This document shows, piece by piece, positions 16,248-24,421 of a stretch of DNA of 64,000 bases. The notes below the pieces were generated by a model that worked only from the letters and a program-made list of their open reading frames with translations, was not told where the DNA came from and made no database searches. This stretch comes from Sporosarcina sp. Lineage in GTDB: Bacteria; Bacillota; Bacilli; Bacillales_A; Planococcaceae. The translations under genes were made by a program, and so were the position numbers. Position 1 is the stretch's first letter. Every line of letters starts with the position of its first letter. Location: NCBI GenBank assembly GCA_029263895.1, contig JARIDO010000002.1, positions 1 through 64,000 on the forward strand, read 5' to 3'.

Positions 16248-17390
16248 GTGAATGCTGTTCAACTGCAAGAAGAAGTAAGGAAATACGCTGAGGCTATTGG
16301 TATTGATAAAATTGGATTTACGACAGCGGCTCCGTTTAGAGAATTGAAAAACCGATTGAAACGTCAACAGGAATTAGGCTATCAGTCGGGTTTTGAAGAA
16401 AAGGATTTAGATAAGCGGACGGAACCAGCTTTACTGCTTGAACAGGCAGAAAGTATTATTGCTATTGCAGTTGCTTATCCAAGTAAGATGGAAGGGGCGC
16501 CGAAAGGTAAAAAAGGCGATCGCCGTGGAATGTTCTGCAGAGCTTCTTGGGGAATGGATTATCACACTGTATTGCGAGAGAAACTTCACCTTCTTGAGCA
16601 GTTCATCTTTCAACACGCACCAGATGCGAGACTGCGCTCGATGGTCGATACAGGTGAACTATCGGATCGAGCAGTTGCAGAAAGAGCTGGTATTGGTTGG
16701 TCTGCTAAAAATTGTTCGATTATTACGCCTGAATTTGGTTCTTACGTCTATTTAGGTGAAATGATTACGAATATCCCATTCGCGCCCGATGAACCGATGG
16801 AGGACGAGTGTGGAGACTGCACACTATGCTTGGATGCGTGTCCGACAGGTGCACTAATACAAGGCGGACAGTTGAACGCCCAACGCTGTATTGCTTTCCT
16901 TACACAGACGAAGACGCCAATCCCGGAAGAGTTTAGGGTTGAGATAGGTAATCGTGTTTACGGTTGTGACACTTGTCAAACCGTTTGTCCAAAAAATAAA
17001 AAGAAACATAACCTCCATCAACAAGCTTTTTTGCCTGAACACGAACTCGCAAAACCGAGACTTCAGCCTTTGCTAAAGTTATCAAATCGGCAGTTTAAAG
17101 AGGAGTTTGGTCATATCTCTGGCTCCTGGCGTGGGAAAAATCCTATCCAACGAAATGCAATCATTGCATTAGCGCATTTTAAAGAAGTGGATGCTGTACC
17201 CGATTTAATCGTTATGTTGAATGAAGATCCACGACCCGTAATTCGTGGAACGATTGCGTGGGCACTTGGGCAAATTGGAACAGCAGAAGGGCAGCATGCA
17301 ATACAAGCAGCTTTAACGAAGGAAGAAGACCCGCAAGTGCAACTAGAGCTAGAAGCAGCATTAGCTATATCTTCAACAACAGACTACTAG
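16248..17390 (+). CDS. queG: Epoxyqueuosine reductase QueG
   Basis: A 380-residue iron-sulfur, cobalamin-dependent enzyme that reduces epoxyqueuosine in tRNA to queuosine. The N-terminal catalytic part includes MVDTGELSDRAVAERAGIGW (about 125-145). Two 4Fe-4S motifs follow: CGDCTLCLDACPTG (about 188-201) and CDTCQTVCPK (about 240-249). A C-terminal HEAT-like domain is formed by two repeats (IQRNAIIALAHFKEVDAVPD and PVIRGTIAWALGQIG). The GTG start at 16248 follows AGGGGGTG. It is followed 13 bp later by trmL, another tRNA wobble-base enzyme, so the pair forms a tRNA-modification operon. Confidence 0.95.
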   Translation: MNAVQLQEEVRKYAEAIGIDKIGFTTAAPFRELKNRLKRQQELGYQSGFEEKDLDKRTEPALLLEQAESIIAIAVAYPSKMEGAPKGKKGDRRGMFCRASWGMDYHTVLREKLHLLEQFIFQHAPDARLRSMVDTGELSDRAVAERAGIGWSAKNCSIITPEFGSYVYLGEMITNIPFAPDEPMEDECGDCTLCLDACPTGALIQGGQLNAQRCIAFLTQTKTPIPEEFRVEIGNRVYGCDTCQTVCPKNKKKHNLHQQAFLPEHELAKPRLQPLLKLSNRQFKEEFGHISGSWRGKNPIQRNAIIALAHFKEVDAVPDLIVMLNEDPRPVIRGTIAWALGQIGTAEGQHAIQAALTKEEDPQVQLELEAALAISSTTDY

Positions 17391-17403
17391 AGGAAGTGTT
17401 TAA

Positions 17404-17877
17404 ATGGCAATTCACGTAGCATTATTTGAACCATTAATTCCGGCGAATACGGGAAACATCGCACGAACGTGTGCAGGTACTGGAGCAAAGTTACATTTAG
17501 TTAAGCCGCTTGGATTTTCGACGGATGATAAAATGTTAAAACGGGCTGGACTCGATTATTGGGAGCATGTTGATATTTCGTACCACGATGGGTTAAATGA
17601 ATTATTTGAAGGCTATCCAAAAGCTGAATTCTATTTCATCACGAAGTTTGGTGAAAAGACGTATTCTACTTTCGATTTTTCAGATGAAAAGAAAGATTAC
17701 TTTTTTGTGTTTGGGAAAGAAACAACAGGATTACCTGATGAAGTAGTTCAGAACAACTTAGAACGTTGTTTGCGTATTCCGATGAATGATCATATTCGAT
17801 CATTGAACCTATCGAATACCGCAGCGATACTTGTATTTGAAGCACTTAAGCAACAGTCATTTCCAGGATTACATTAA
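17404..17877 (+). CDS. trmL: tRNA (cytidine(34)-2'-O)-methyltransferase TrmL
   Basis: A 157-residue SPOUT methyltransferase that adds a 2'-O-methyl group to the wobble base of tRNA-Leu isoacceptors, using SAM. Key family segments are IPANTGNIARTC (about 12-23), FGKETTGLP (about 99-107) and the knot region IPMNDHIRSLNLSNTAAI (about 125-142). Length is standard. It sits 13 bp after queG with GAGGAAG before the ATG, and a strong terminator follows. Confidence 0.95.
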   Translation: MAIHVALFEPLIPANTGNIARTCAGTGAKLHLVKPLGFSTDDKMLKRAGLDYWEHVDISYHDGLNELFEGYPKAEFYFITKFGEKTYSTFDFSDEKKDYFFVFGKETTGLPDEVVQNNLERCLRIPMNDHIRSLNLSNTAAILVFEALKQQSFPGLH

Positions 17878-17879
17878 AA

Positions 17880-17911
17880 AACGGGACAGCCAATTGGCTA
17901 TCCCGTTTTTG
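17880..17911 (+). terminator. Terminator of queG-trmL
   Basis: ACGGGA and AGCC on the left arm pair with GGCT and TCCCGT, followed by TTTTTG. The A-rich left flank could also let it serve the convergent mini-gene. Confidence 0.88.
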
Positions 17912-17916
17912 CTTAC

Positions 17917-18024
17917 TTATTTTCTACCTGGTGTTTTAACTTGGCCAGGCTTGTCTTCATATCCGCCTGTAAAAATTGCAGCTAGAAATGCGAAACAAAC
18001 TGCACCTATAAGAAGTAAAGTCAT
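17917..18024 (-). CDS. 35-residue single-span membrane mini-protein
   Basis: The minus-strand ORF encodes MTLLLIGAVCFAFLAAIFTG followed by a short charged tail (GYEDKPGQVKTPGRK). CAGGAGG lies 8 bp before the ATG, an excellent site. One membrane helix spans residues 2-20, and the tail is probably cytoplasmic. It is convergent with trmL and ends within a few bases of that operon's terminator. I do not recognise a family, but start signal, composition and position argue for a real gene too short for most gene callers. Confidence 0.65.
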   Translation of the reverse strand: MTLLLIGAVCFAFLAAIFTGGYEDKPGQVKTPGRK

Positions 18025-18140
18025 CGGATATACCTCCTGTAAAATCAATAGTATTGTCTTAGTATACCCTATATTCTTGTAAATTGAAATGAATGTCGGG
18101 AAATTATGTGACGGAACTTAGAACGATTCATTAACGCAAA

Positions 18141-19442
18141 TTAATGTGGTAAGAATAGTAACTGATAGGTAAACAATATAGCAAATACATATAGCAACAA
18201 CGGAACTTTTCTCCATTGTCCTTTTACGACTTTTAACAAAGGATATGTGATGAAACCAAGGGCGATACCTGTAGCGATACTTGATGTTAATGGCATCGTT
18301 AAGATAACAAGAAAAGCAGGAAATGCCTCATCAAAAGAATCCCAATCAATTTGTTTAACAACACCGATCATTAAGCTACCGACAATAATAAGTGCAGGTG
18401 CTGTTATTGCGGATACGCCTGATAACGCACTAACAAATGGTCCGAAAAATGCAGCAATCATAAAAAGAATTGATACTGTGAGTGTTGTTAAACCCGTTCT
18501 ACCTCCGACGGCAACGCCTGATGACGATTCTACGAATGCCGATGTAGGGCTTGTTCCAAACATTGCACCAGCTGTCGTCGCAACTGAATCTGCAAGTAGT
18601 GCTTGTCGTGCTCGCGGTAGTGTATTGCCCTTCATAAGACCAGCTTGTTTAGCAACACCAATCATGGTGCCTGTTGTGTCAAACAGGGTGACAATTAGAA
18701 ACGCGAATACGACGCCATACAACCCATGAGAAATCACTTCACTAGCAGCGTTAATGGGATTCCAGACGATAATGCCGTCAGGTAAATGTGGTAGCTTCCA
18801 TAGTTGTCCATCGAATTTTAATTGTCCCGTAAAGAATGCTACAATTCCAGTCGCGATCATACCGATGAAAATGGAGCCATAGACATTCAACGTCATTAAA
18901 ACAATTGTAATTAGAAGACCAAATAGTGCGAGTAACACAGGTGCTGAGGTTAAGTCGCCTAGCTTAACAAGATTCGTTTCATGCGAAGCGACAATTCCTG
19001 ATAATTTAAGACCAATGAAGGCGATGAACAAACCAATTCCAGCAGTAATGCCGTGTTTAAGGTTTTCTGGAATAGCTAGAATTAATTTCTCTCTAAATGA
19101 AGTCATTGACAATAGAACAAATAATATACCCGCAATAAATACAGCAGAGAAGGCAGAAATATAGTCAAGTTGCCCATCAGATGCCAAAATAATAGAAGTG
19201 AAATAAGCGTTTAAACCCATACCAGGTGCAATAGCAATTGGATAATTTGCGAATAGCGCCATCCATAATGTGCCGATAACAGCCCCTATAATCGTAGCAA
19301 GGAATACTTGGTCGAAAGGCACGCCCGCATCAGATAAAATAATCGGGTTGACGATGACGATATATGCCATTGTTAGAAAAGTGGTCATGCCCGCGATAAT
19401 TTCTGTTTTAACCGTAGTGTTATGCTTTTTTAGATGAAACAC
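18141..19442 (-). CDS. NCS2-family (AzgA type) purine permease, PbuG/PbuO-like
   Basis: A membrane transporter of 12-14 helices, 433 residues from the GTG at 19442. That start is chosen because AGGAAGGGG lies 6 bp upstream; the longer frame to 19469 has no site. Family signatures are EIIAGMTTFLTMAYIVIVNP near the N terminus, APGMGLNAYF, and the central TTAGAMFGTSPTSAFVESSSG, typical of hypoxanthine/guanine/adenine permeases. It imports purine bases with protons. The upstream region lacks a purine riboswitch, but a pair of PurBox-like sites overlaps the likely promoter, suggesting PurR control. Confidence 0.9.
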   Translation of the reverse strand: MFHLKKHNTTVKTEIIAGMTTFLTMAYIVIVNPIILSDAGVPFDQVFLATIIGAVIGTLWMALFANYPIAIAPGMGLNAYFTSIILASDGQLDYISAFSAVFIAGILFVLLSMTSFREKLILAIPENLKHGITAGIGLFIAFIGLKLSGIVASHETNLVKLGDLTSAPVLLALFGLLITIVLMTLNVYGSIFIGMIATGIVAFFTGQLKFDGQLWKLPHLPDGIIVWNPINAASEVISHGLYGVVFAFLIVTLFDTTGTMIGVAKQAGLMKGNTLPRARQALLADSVATTAGAMFGTSPTSAFVESSSGVAVGGRTGLTTLTVSILFMIAAFFGPFVSALSGVSAITAPALIIVGSLMIGVVKQIDWDSFDEAFPAFLVILTMPLTSSIATGIALGFITYPLLKVVKGQWRKVPLLLYVFAILFTYQLLFLPH

Positions 19443-19457
19443 AGAATTCCCCTTCCT

Positions 19458-19501
19458 GAATACGAACAATAGTCAGTGCAAATACAATAATATTCGTTTT
19501 T
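19458..19501 (-). promoter_or_regulatory. Candidate PurR operator (two inverted PurBoxes)
   Basis: GAATACGAACAAT (19458-19470) and, on the other strand, AAAAACGAATATT (19489-19501) each match 11 of 13 positions of the Bacillus PurBox (AWWWCCGAACWWT). They are inverted and 18 bp apart. They sit directly upstream of the purine permease start. Confidence 0.5.
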
Positions 19502-19596
19502 TGATGAAAAATCAATAGATAATTAAAACTTTATATTCGTAAAAGATATTTTTACCTTGTACAATTAATTGAACGACATTATATGGAGGGATTCGT

Positions 19597-20421
19597 ATGA
19601 CGAAATTATTCTTCGATACAGTTCGATTAGCAAATGGAGTAGAGATGCCACAGCTTGGGCTAGGTGTTTATAAGATGACAGAGCCGAAACAGACGATAGA
19701 AGCGATTACGTATGCGATTGAGATTGGCTATCGAGCAATTGATACGGCTGCGATTTATGAAAACGAAAGCGAAACAGGTGAGGCGATACGACACAGTGGA
19801 ACTCCACGTGAAAACCTCTTCATCACGTCAAAAGTTTGGAATGACGAACAAGGATATGATTCCACACTTCGAGCATTTGAAACATCTTTACGTAAACTGG
19901 ACTTAGATTATTTAGATCTCTATTTAACACACTGGCCGATTACTGGAAAATATGAAGAAACCTATAAAGCGATTGAACGATTGTACGATGAAAAGTTGAT
20001 TCGTGCCACAGGCGTTTCCAATCACCACCAAAACCATTTAGAAAAAATATTGGTAAAAGCGAACATTGCTCCTATGGTGAATCAAATTGAATTACATCCA
20101 CGTCTAACACAAGAGCCGTTAAGACAGTTTTGCTTAGACAATGAAATAGCAGTAACATCGTGGTCGCCTCTAGCAAGAGGGGGATTGTTAACTGAACCTA
20201 CATTGTTAGCTATTGGTGAAAAATATCATAAAACGGCTACACAAATTATTATCCGTTGGCACTTACAAAATGGCTTAATCGTAATCCCTAAGTCAATAAC
20301 ACCTTCAAGAATTAAGGAAAACAGTGAAGTAGGAGATTTTGAATTATCTTCTGAAGATATGCAACTGATTAACGCGCTTAATAAAAATGAACGTACTGGT
20401 ACAAATCCAGATAAGTTTTAA
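19597..20421 (+). CDS. Aldo/keto reductase
   Basis: A 274-residue NADPH-dependent carbonyl reductase with a TIM barrel fold. The N-terminal segment is PQLGLGVYKM, the active-site Asp and Tyr lie in GYRAIDTAAIYENE (about 46-59), the Lys is in FITSKVWN and the His is in LYLTHWP. The cofactor-binding C-terminal signature is IPKSITPSRIKENSEV. Such enzymes (YtbE/YvgN group) detoxify methylglyoxal and other aldehydes. The start follows GGAGG. It is a single gene, and the next ORF begins 40 bp later. Confidence 0.93.
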   Translation: MTKLFFDTVRLANGVEMPQLGLGVYKMTEPKQTIEAITYAIEIGYRAIDTAAIYENESETGEAIRHSGTPRENLFITSKVWNDEQGYDSTLRAFETSLRKLDLDYLDLYLTHWPITGKYEETYKAIERLYDEKLIRATGVSNHHQNHLEKILVKANIAPMVNQIELHPRLTQEPLRQFCLDNEIAVTSWSPLARGGLLTEPTLLAIGEKYHKTATQIIIRWHLQNGLIVIPKSITPSRIKENSEVGDFELSSEDMQLINALNKNERTGTNPDKF

Positions 20422-20461
20422 AGATTCTATTGTAGTAAAAAAACGTTTGGGAGGAATTGGA

Positions 20462-20850
20462 GTGTTCGACAGTAAACGACGGACTGTGATCGATGATAGT
20501 TTACAAGCAGAATTGGAGCTACTAGAAACAACATATGCTGAAAAGAATACCCATGACATCGAACGTTTAGCATGTTTGAAATCCTTAATCAATGCAGCGG
20601 TTCATCAGCATGAAATAGTAAATGCACAACAAAATGTGCTAGCTGGTGCGGACAATCAAATTGAAAATAAGTTTGAGGAAATCAGGGTGCCGGAAGAACA
20701 AAAACAACTAACAGAAGAAGTTAAAGCACAATTACAAGATACCAAATCATTATTTGCAGAAGCATAAGATTTAATTGTCGAGCATAATGAAGATGCGGAA
20801 GAAGCTGACGTACGGTTAGAAAAGAGAATTCGACAGCTTACATACTAACT
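20462..20850 (+). pseudogene. Coiled-coil protein of unknown family with an in-frame stop
   Basis: A GTG at 20462 with GGGAGG 7 bp upstream opens a glutamate/glutamine-rich, probably coiled-coil protein. It is stopped by TAA after about 101 codons (..KSLFAEA, 20765-20767). The same frame then continues for 26 codons with matching composition (DLIVEHNEDAEEADVRLEKR ...) to a second stop right before the terminator. A single substitution has probably truncated it, or the short form may still be used. No family is recognised. Confidence 0.5.
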
Positions 20851-20852
20851 AA

Positions 20853-20896
20853 AAAAGATTCACAGGAGAAAATGGTTTCTCCTGTGAATCTTTTAT
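20853..20896. terminator. Bidirectional terminator between convergent genes
   Basis: AAGATTCACAGGAGA pairs with TCTCCTGTGAATCTT, with A and T runs on both sides. It serves the + strand ORF before it and the pseudouridine synthase on the minus strand. Confidence 0.9.
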
Positions 20897-21741
20897 TTTT
20901 CGTTTACATCAATTGTAATTCGTTCTGTTGTTATAGGATGTACAAAAGACAATGAAGTAGCGGTTAAACGATAGTTGCGATCTTCTGTTTCTGTACCTTC
21001 ATACAACGTATCGCCTGTCACTGGATGACCTAAATGTGCTAAATGAACACGGATTTGATGTGTTCTACCTGTTTCAAGTTCAGCCTCAACGATTGAAGTG
21101 TGCTCTTTTCGTTCAATTACTTTGAAGTGAGTGACAGCGGATTGACCTGTTAAGGATATTCGGCGTCTCGTTGGATGATGGCGATCACGACCAATAGGAA
21201 GTTTAATCGTTCCTTTTGGTCGTTTAACATAGCCATCCACTTCTGCCATGTACTTTCGCGTAATTGCATTTTGTTCAATCAATCTGTCAAACATCGCTTT
21301 TGCAATCGGATGTTTTGCAACTAATATTGCACCAGCAGTCCCTTTATCCAAACGGTGAATATGCTCTGCATAATCGCCACCACTTTCCTTTACATACCCC
21401 AACACTTGGTTGATAAGCGTACCCGTCTCACCAGGGCCGTCTGGGTGTGTCGCTATGCCTCTAGGTTTCAAAACAGCAATGATATGTTCATCTTCAAATA
21501 GAATGGACAAATTAGTGGAAGATACAACTGCATAAGCGGATGCAGTATGAGGAACTTCGAACACTAACTCGGTCCCTTGTGGAAGTGGCGTGCGCCAGTC
21601 TAAGGGTTGTCCTGTCACATCTTTTACGCTTTTCGTCATTCGCATTTCATGGACCGTTTTTTTGCCAGCCTGCCAGTGATCACGAAGGAGTTGTTCAACA
21701 GTTACATTTTCATCTTTTATTTGATAGTGAAATACTGCCAT
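20893..21741 (-). CDS. RluA-family pseudouridine synthase
   Basis: A 282-residue RNA-modifying enzyme that converts uridine to pseudouridine in rRNA or tRNA. The catalytic motif HRLDKGTAG (around residue 136) carries the essential Asp. ETGRTHQIRVHLAHLGHPV and GDTLYEG are typical of the C-terminal half, and an N-terminal S4-like segment precedes them. The ATG at 21741 follows AGAGGAG by 8 bp, so the upstream GTG of the longer frame is discarded. The exact target base cannot be told from sequence. It is followed by a shared terminator. Confidence 0.93.
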   Translation of the reverse strand: MAVFHYQIKDENVTVEQLLRDHWQAGKKTVHEMRMTKSVKDVTGQPLDWRTPLPQGTELVFEVPHTASAYAVVSSTNLSILFEDEHIIAVLKPRGIATHPDGPGETGTLINQVLGYVKESGGDYAEHIHRLDKGTAGAILVAKHPIAKAMFDRLIEQNAITRKYMAEVDGYVKRPKGTIKLPIGRDRHHPTRRRISLTGQSAVTHFKVIERKEHTSIVEAELETGRTHQIRVHLAHLGHPVTGDTLYEGTETEDRNYRLTATSLSFVHPITTERITIDVNEK

Positions 21742-21779
21742 TTTGCACACTCCTCTTTAAGGTGAAGTCATTTACGTGA

Positions 21780-22250
21780 TTACTTTTTTGTTTCATTGAA
21801 AAAGGCGCGGATATCCTCTGCTGGATGTCCGCCAACCATGCGGAATTGCTCTTTTCCATCTTTAAAATAAACTAGCGTTGGCCATTGATCGATACGATAC
21901 TTCTTTAAAGCAGCATCTTTAAATTCCAACATATTATATTGCTTTACATCGACACTCATCTCTTTAGCTATTGGCATCATAATGGGTGTCATTTCCATAC
22001 AATAAGAACACTCAGGACTAAAGAAATAGGCAACTACAGGCTCGCCTGACTCAACTTTCTTAGAAAGCGCCTCAGGTAAAATAATGTTGTTGTAGTTTTC
22101 ATTGCCGATTAAGTTGATTGTCGACTTTTCTAAATTATTCGTACCGTAAGGGTTATCTTTTAGCTTACCTTCTTCAGATTTAGTTGAAAGAATAGCAATT
22201 AAAGCAAATATTACAATGATAATACCGCCGATAATAAATAGTTTTTTCAT
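21780..22250 (-). CDS. Membrane-anchored thioredoxin-like thiol oxidoreductase (BdbA-like)
   Basis: A 156-residue protein with an N-terminal anchor helix (about 3-22) and an extracytoplasmic thioredoxin fold (about 55-155). The active site is CSYC within FFSPECSYCMEM, and the cis-Pro is in DQWPTLVYF. It probably oxidises or exchanges disulfides in secreted proteins. It directly follows the DsbB-type gene with one base between the ORFs, so the two form an oxidation couple. Both bacteriocin precursors in this window carry two cysteines, though a link is only conjecture. Confidence 0.85.
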   Translation of the reverse strand: MKKLFIIGGIIIVIFALIAILSTKSEEGKLKDNPYGTNNLEKSTINLIGNENYNNIILPEALSKKVESGEPVVAYFFSPECSYCMEMTPIMMPIAKEMSVDVKQYNMLEFKDAALKKYRIDQWPTLVYFKDGKEQFRMVGGHPAEDIRAFFNETKK

Positions 22251-22251
22251 T

Positions 22252-22677
22252 TCAATTAGACTCCTTTTGCCATTTCAATATGAAAAGGCTTGTTAGTAAA
22301 ATCATTAAAAATACTGTTAAAGCTAAAAAGGGAATAGTTATAAATCCTAACCAATTGATGTATTGCCCCGTACAAGAAACATTTCCGCAAGCGGGCACAT
22401 TATCGCTAAGGAATTGAAGCTTTTGGATACCATAGTGATAAAGCGAAATCGATCCGCCTAGTAAAGCGAAGATGGCTGTTGTAAGTGCGATGAGCGCATT
22501 TTTTTGGAATAATGCAATCGCTGATATGAGCACGATTGGATACATGAAAATACGTTGATACCAACACAGTGTACAAGGCTCATAGCCGCGTATATCAGAA
22601 AAGTATAATGAACCAAGTGTCGCAACAAGTGAAACGGTAAATAGAAAGATTAAACCGTTTTCTATACGCTTATCCAT
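22252..22677 (-). CDS. bdbC: DsbB/BdbC-type disulfide oxidoreductase
   Basis: A 141-residue, four-helix membrane protein. The first Cys pair is in CTLCWYQRI (about 35-43) and the second in PACGNVSCTGQY (about 94-105), both on the outer face as in BdbC/DsbB. It passes electrons from a partner thioredoxin to quinone. The ATG at 22677 is preferred because AAGGAAG lies 8 bp upstream, where the longer frame has no site. The gene is immediately upstream of its thioredoxin-like partner. Confidence 0.92.
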   Translation of the reverse strand: MDKRIENGLIFLFTVSLVATLGSLYFSDIRGYEPCTLCWYQRIFMYPIVLISAIALFQKNALIALTTAIFALLGGSISLYHYGIQKLQFLSDNVPACGNVSCTGQYINWLGFITIPFLALTVFLMILLTSLFILKWQKESN

Positions 22678-22805
22678 AGACCGACTTCCTTTCAATAAGC
22701 TTCATATTTGATTATAAAGATAGCAGGTTGCCAAGTAAAATATTATTCACTAGCGAAAGGGTGGTATATAATGAAGGCAGATATGTATGGGAGAGGTGTT
22801 ATTAA

Positions 22806-24350
22806 GTGAGTGAAGAATTTGATTTATCTTCATTTGAGACGAAAATGGAGATTCGTCAGTTGAAAGCGGAAGATATTGATCGACTATTAAGTATGCAGGA
22901 ACTCTGTTTTCCTGGAATGGATCCTTGGGAAAAAGAGCAACTTAAAAGTCATTTAGCAATTTTTCCGGAAGGACAACTCGTTGCGGAACTGGACGGACAG
23001 CTAATTGGGTCTTGCTCAAGTCTCATTATTAACTTTGATGAATACGATGATCGACATACATGGGATGATGTAACGGATGAAGGCTATATTACAAATCATA
23101 ATCCCGATGGCTACAATATGTATGGCATTGAAGTGATGGTACATCCAAACTTCCGCCGCATGAAAGTTGGACAACGATTGTATGAAGCACGTAAGGAGTT
23201 AGCCCGTGAACTGAATTTAAAATCGATTATTATTGGTGGAAGAATTCCTAATTATCACAAGCACGCCGATGAGATGTCGCCACGTGAATATGTGGACTCT
23301 GTCGCGCGCCATAAAATATATGACCCAGTCCTAACATTTCAGCTAATGAATGATTTTACATTAATGCGCGTAAATCCAAATTACTTACCAGATGACAAGG
23401 CTTCTAAGAAATACGCTTCTTTAATGGAGTGGAATAATATTGATTATAAGCCGTTAACGAAACGTCACTTTAAAACGAGCTACCCCGTTCGGATTTGTGT
23501 CGTTCAGTATTTGATGCGCAAGATTACTTCATTCGAAGAGATGGCCAATCAATGTGAGTATTTCGTAGATGTTGCATCAGATGCCAATTCAGACTTTGTA
23601 GTGTTCCCAGAAATCTTTACAACACAATTAATGTCTTTCTTGGATGAACGTACACCTAGTTTGGCGATTCGTAAGATGACAGAATATACACCGCAGTATA
23701 TTGATATGTTTATGAACTTAGCGTTACGTTACAATGTGAATATTATTGGTGGCTCACATTTCGTTGAAGAAGAAAATGAGGAGATTTACAATATTTCTTA
23801 TTTATTTAGAAGAGATGGGACCATTGAGAAGCAATATAAAATTCATATCACACCGAATGAACGTAAATGGTGGGGAATTAGTGCTGGAGATGCAGTCAGG
23901 GTTTTCGATACAGACTGTGGAAAAATAGCGATTCAAATCTGTTATGATATCGAGTTTCCAGAACTAGCACGTATTGCAACGGATATGGGTGCGAATATTA
24001 TTTTCACGCCGTTCTGTACAGAAGATCGACAAGCCTATTTACGTGTACGCTATTGTTCACAAGCACGTGCGGTGGAAAACCAAATTTACACGGTTATTTC
24101 AGGTACGGTCGGTAACTTACCGCAAGCTGAAAATATGGACATCCAATATGCCCAGTCAGCCATTTTTGCGCCATCGGACTTCGAATTTGCAAGAGATGGA
24201 ATTGTTGGCGAGACAAACGCAAATTTAGAAATGGTTCTCATTGGTGATGTAGATCTTGAAATCTTACGTCGTCAACGACAGGACGGAACCGTTAAACAAC
24301 TAAAAGATCGACGTCACGACGTTTATCATATTGAGTATAAGAAAAGTTAA
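22806..24350 (+). CDS. Bifunctional GNAT acetyltransferase / carbon-nitrogen hydrolase
   Basis: A 514-residue fusion like B. subtilis YhcX. The N-terminal GNAT domain (about 10-200) has the acetyl-CoA loop in VMVHPNFRRMKVGQRLYEAR. The nitrilase-superfamily domain (about 225-500) has all three catalytic positions: Glu in VVFPEIF, Lys in EKQYKIHITPNE, and Cys in IQICYDIEFPE. It probably hydrolyses an amide and may acetylate an amine, with substrates unknown. The GTG start follows GAGAGGTG. It is a stand-alone gene with its own terminator. Confidence 0.92.
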   Translation: MSEEFDLSSFETKMEIRQLKAEDIDRLLSMQELCFPGMDPWEKEQLKSHLAIFPEGQLVAELDGQLIGSCSSLIINFDEYDDRHTWDDVTDEGYITNHNPDGYNMYGIEVMVHPNFRRMKVGQRLYEARKELARELNLKSIIIGGRIPNYHKHADEMSPREYVDSVARHKIYDPVLTFQLMNDFTLMRVNPNYLPDDKASKKYASLMEWNNIDYKPLTKRHFKTSYPVRICVVQYLMRKITSFEEMANQCEYFVDVASDANSDFVVFPEIFTTQLMSFLDERTPSLAIRKMTEYTPQYIDMFMNLALRYNVNIIGGSHFVEEENEEIYNISYLFRRDGTIEKQYKIHITPNERKWWGISAGDAVRVFDTDCGKIAIQICYDIEFPELARIATDMGANIIFTPFCTEDRQAYLRVRYCSQARAVENQIYTVISGTVGNLPQAENMDIQYAQSAIFAPSDFEFARDGIVGETNANLEMVLIGDVDLEILRRQRQDGTVKQLKDRRHDVYHIEYKKS

Positions 24351-24360
24351 GTGTTAAATA

Positions 24361-24402
24361 AGCCATATCCACCTTAATTGTTGGTGGATATGGCTTTCGT
24401 TA
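24361..24402 (+). terminator. Terminator of the GNAT/nitrilase gene
   Basis: AGCCATATCCACC pairs with GGTGGATATGGCT around a 9-base loop, followed by a TTCGTT tract. The T run is weak but the stem is long. Confidence 0.75.
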
Positions 24403-24421
24403 TTAGTTAACTGAAAAACAT

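Noticed and set aside
19470-19600. Purine riboswitch upstream of the permease
   Set aside because: No conserved aptamer core or P1 stem is visible; PurBox-like sites explain the region better.
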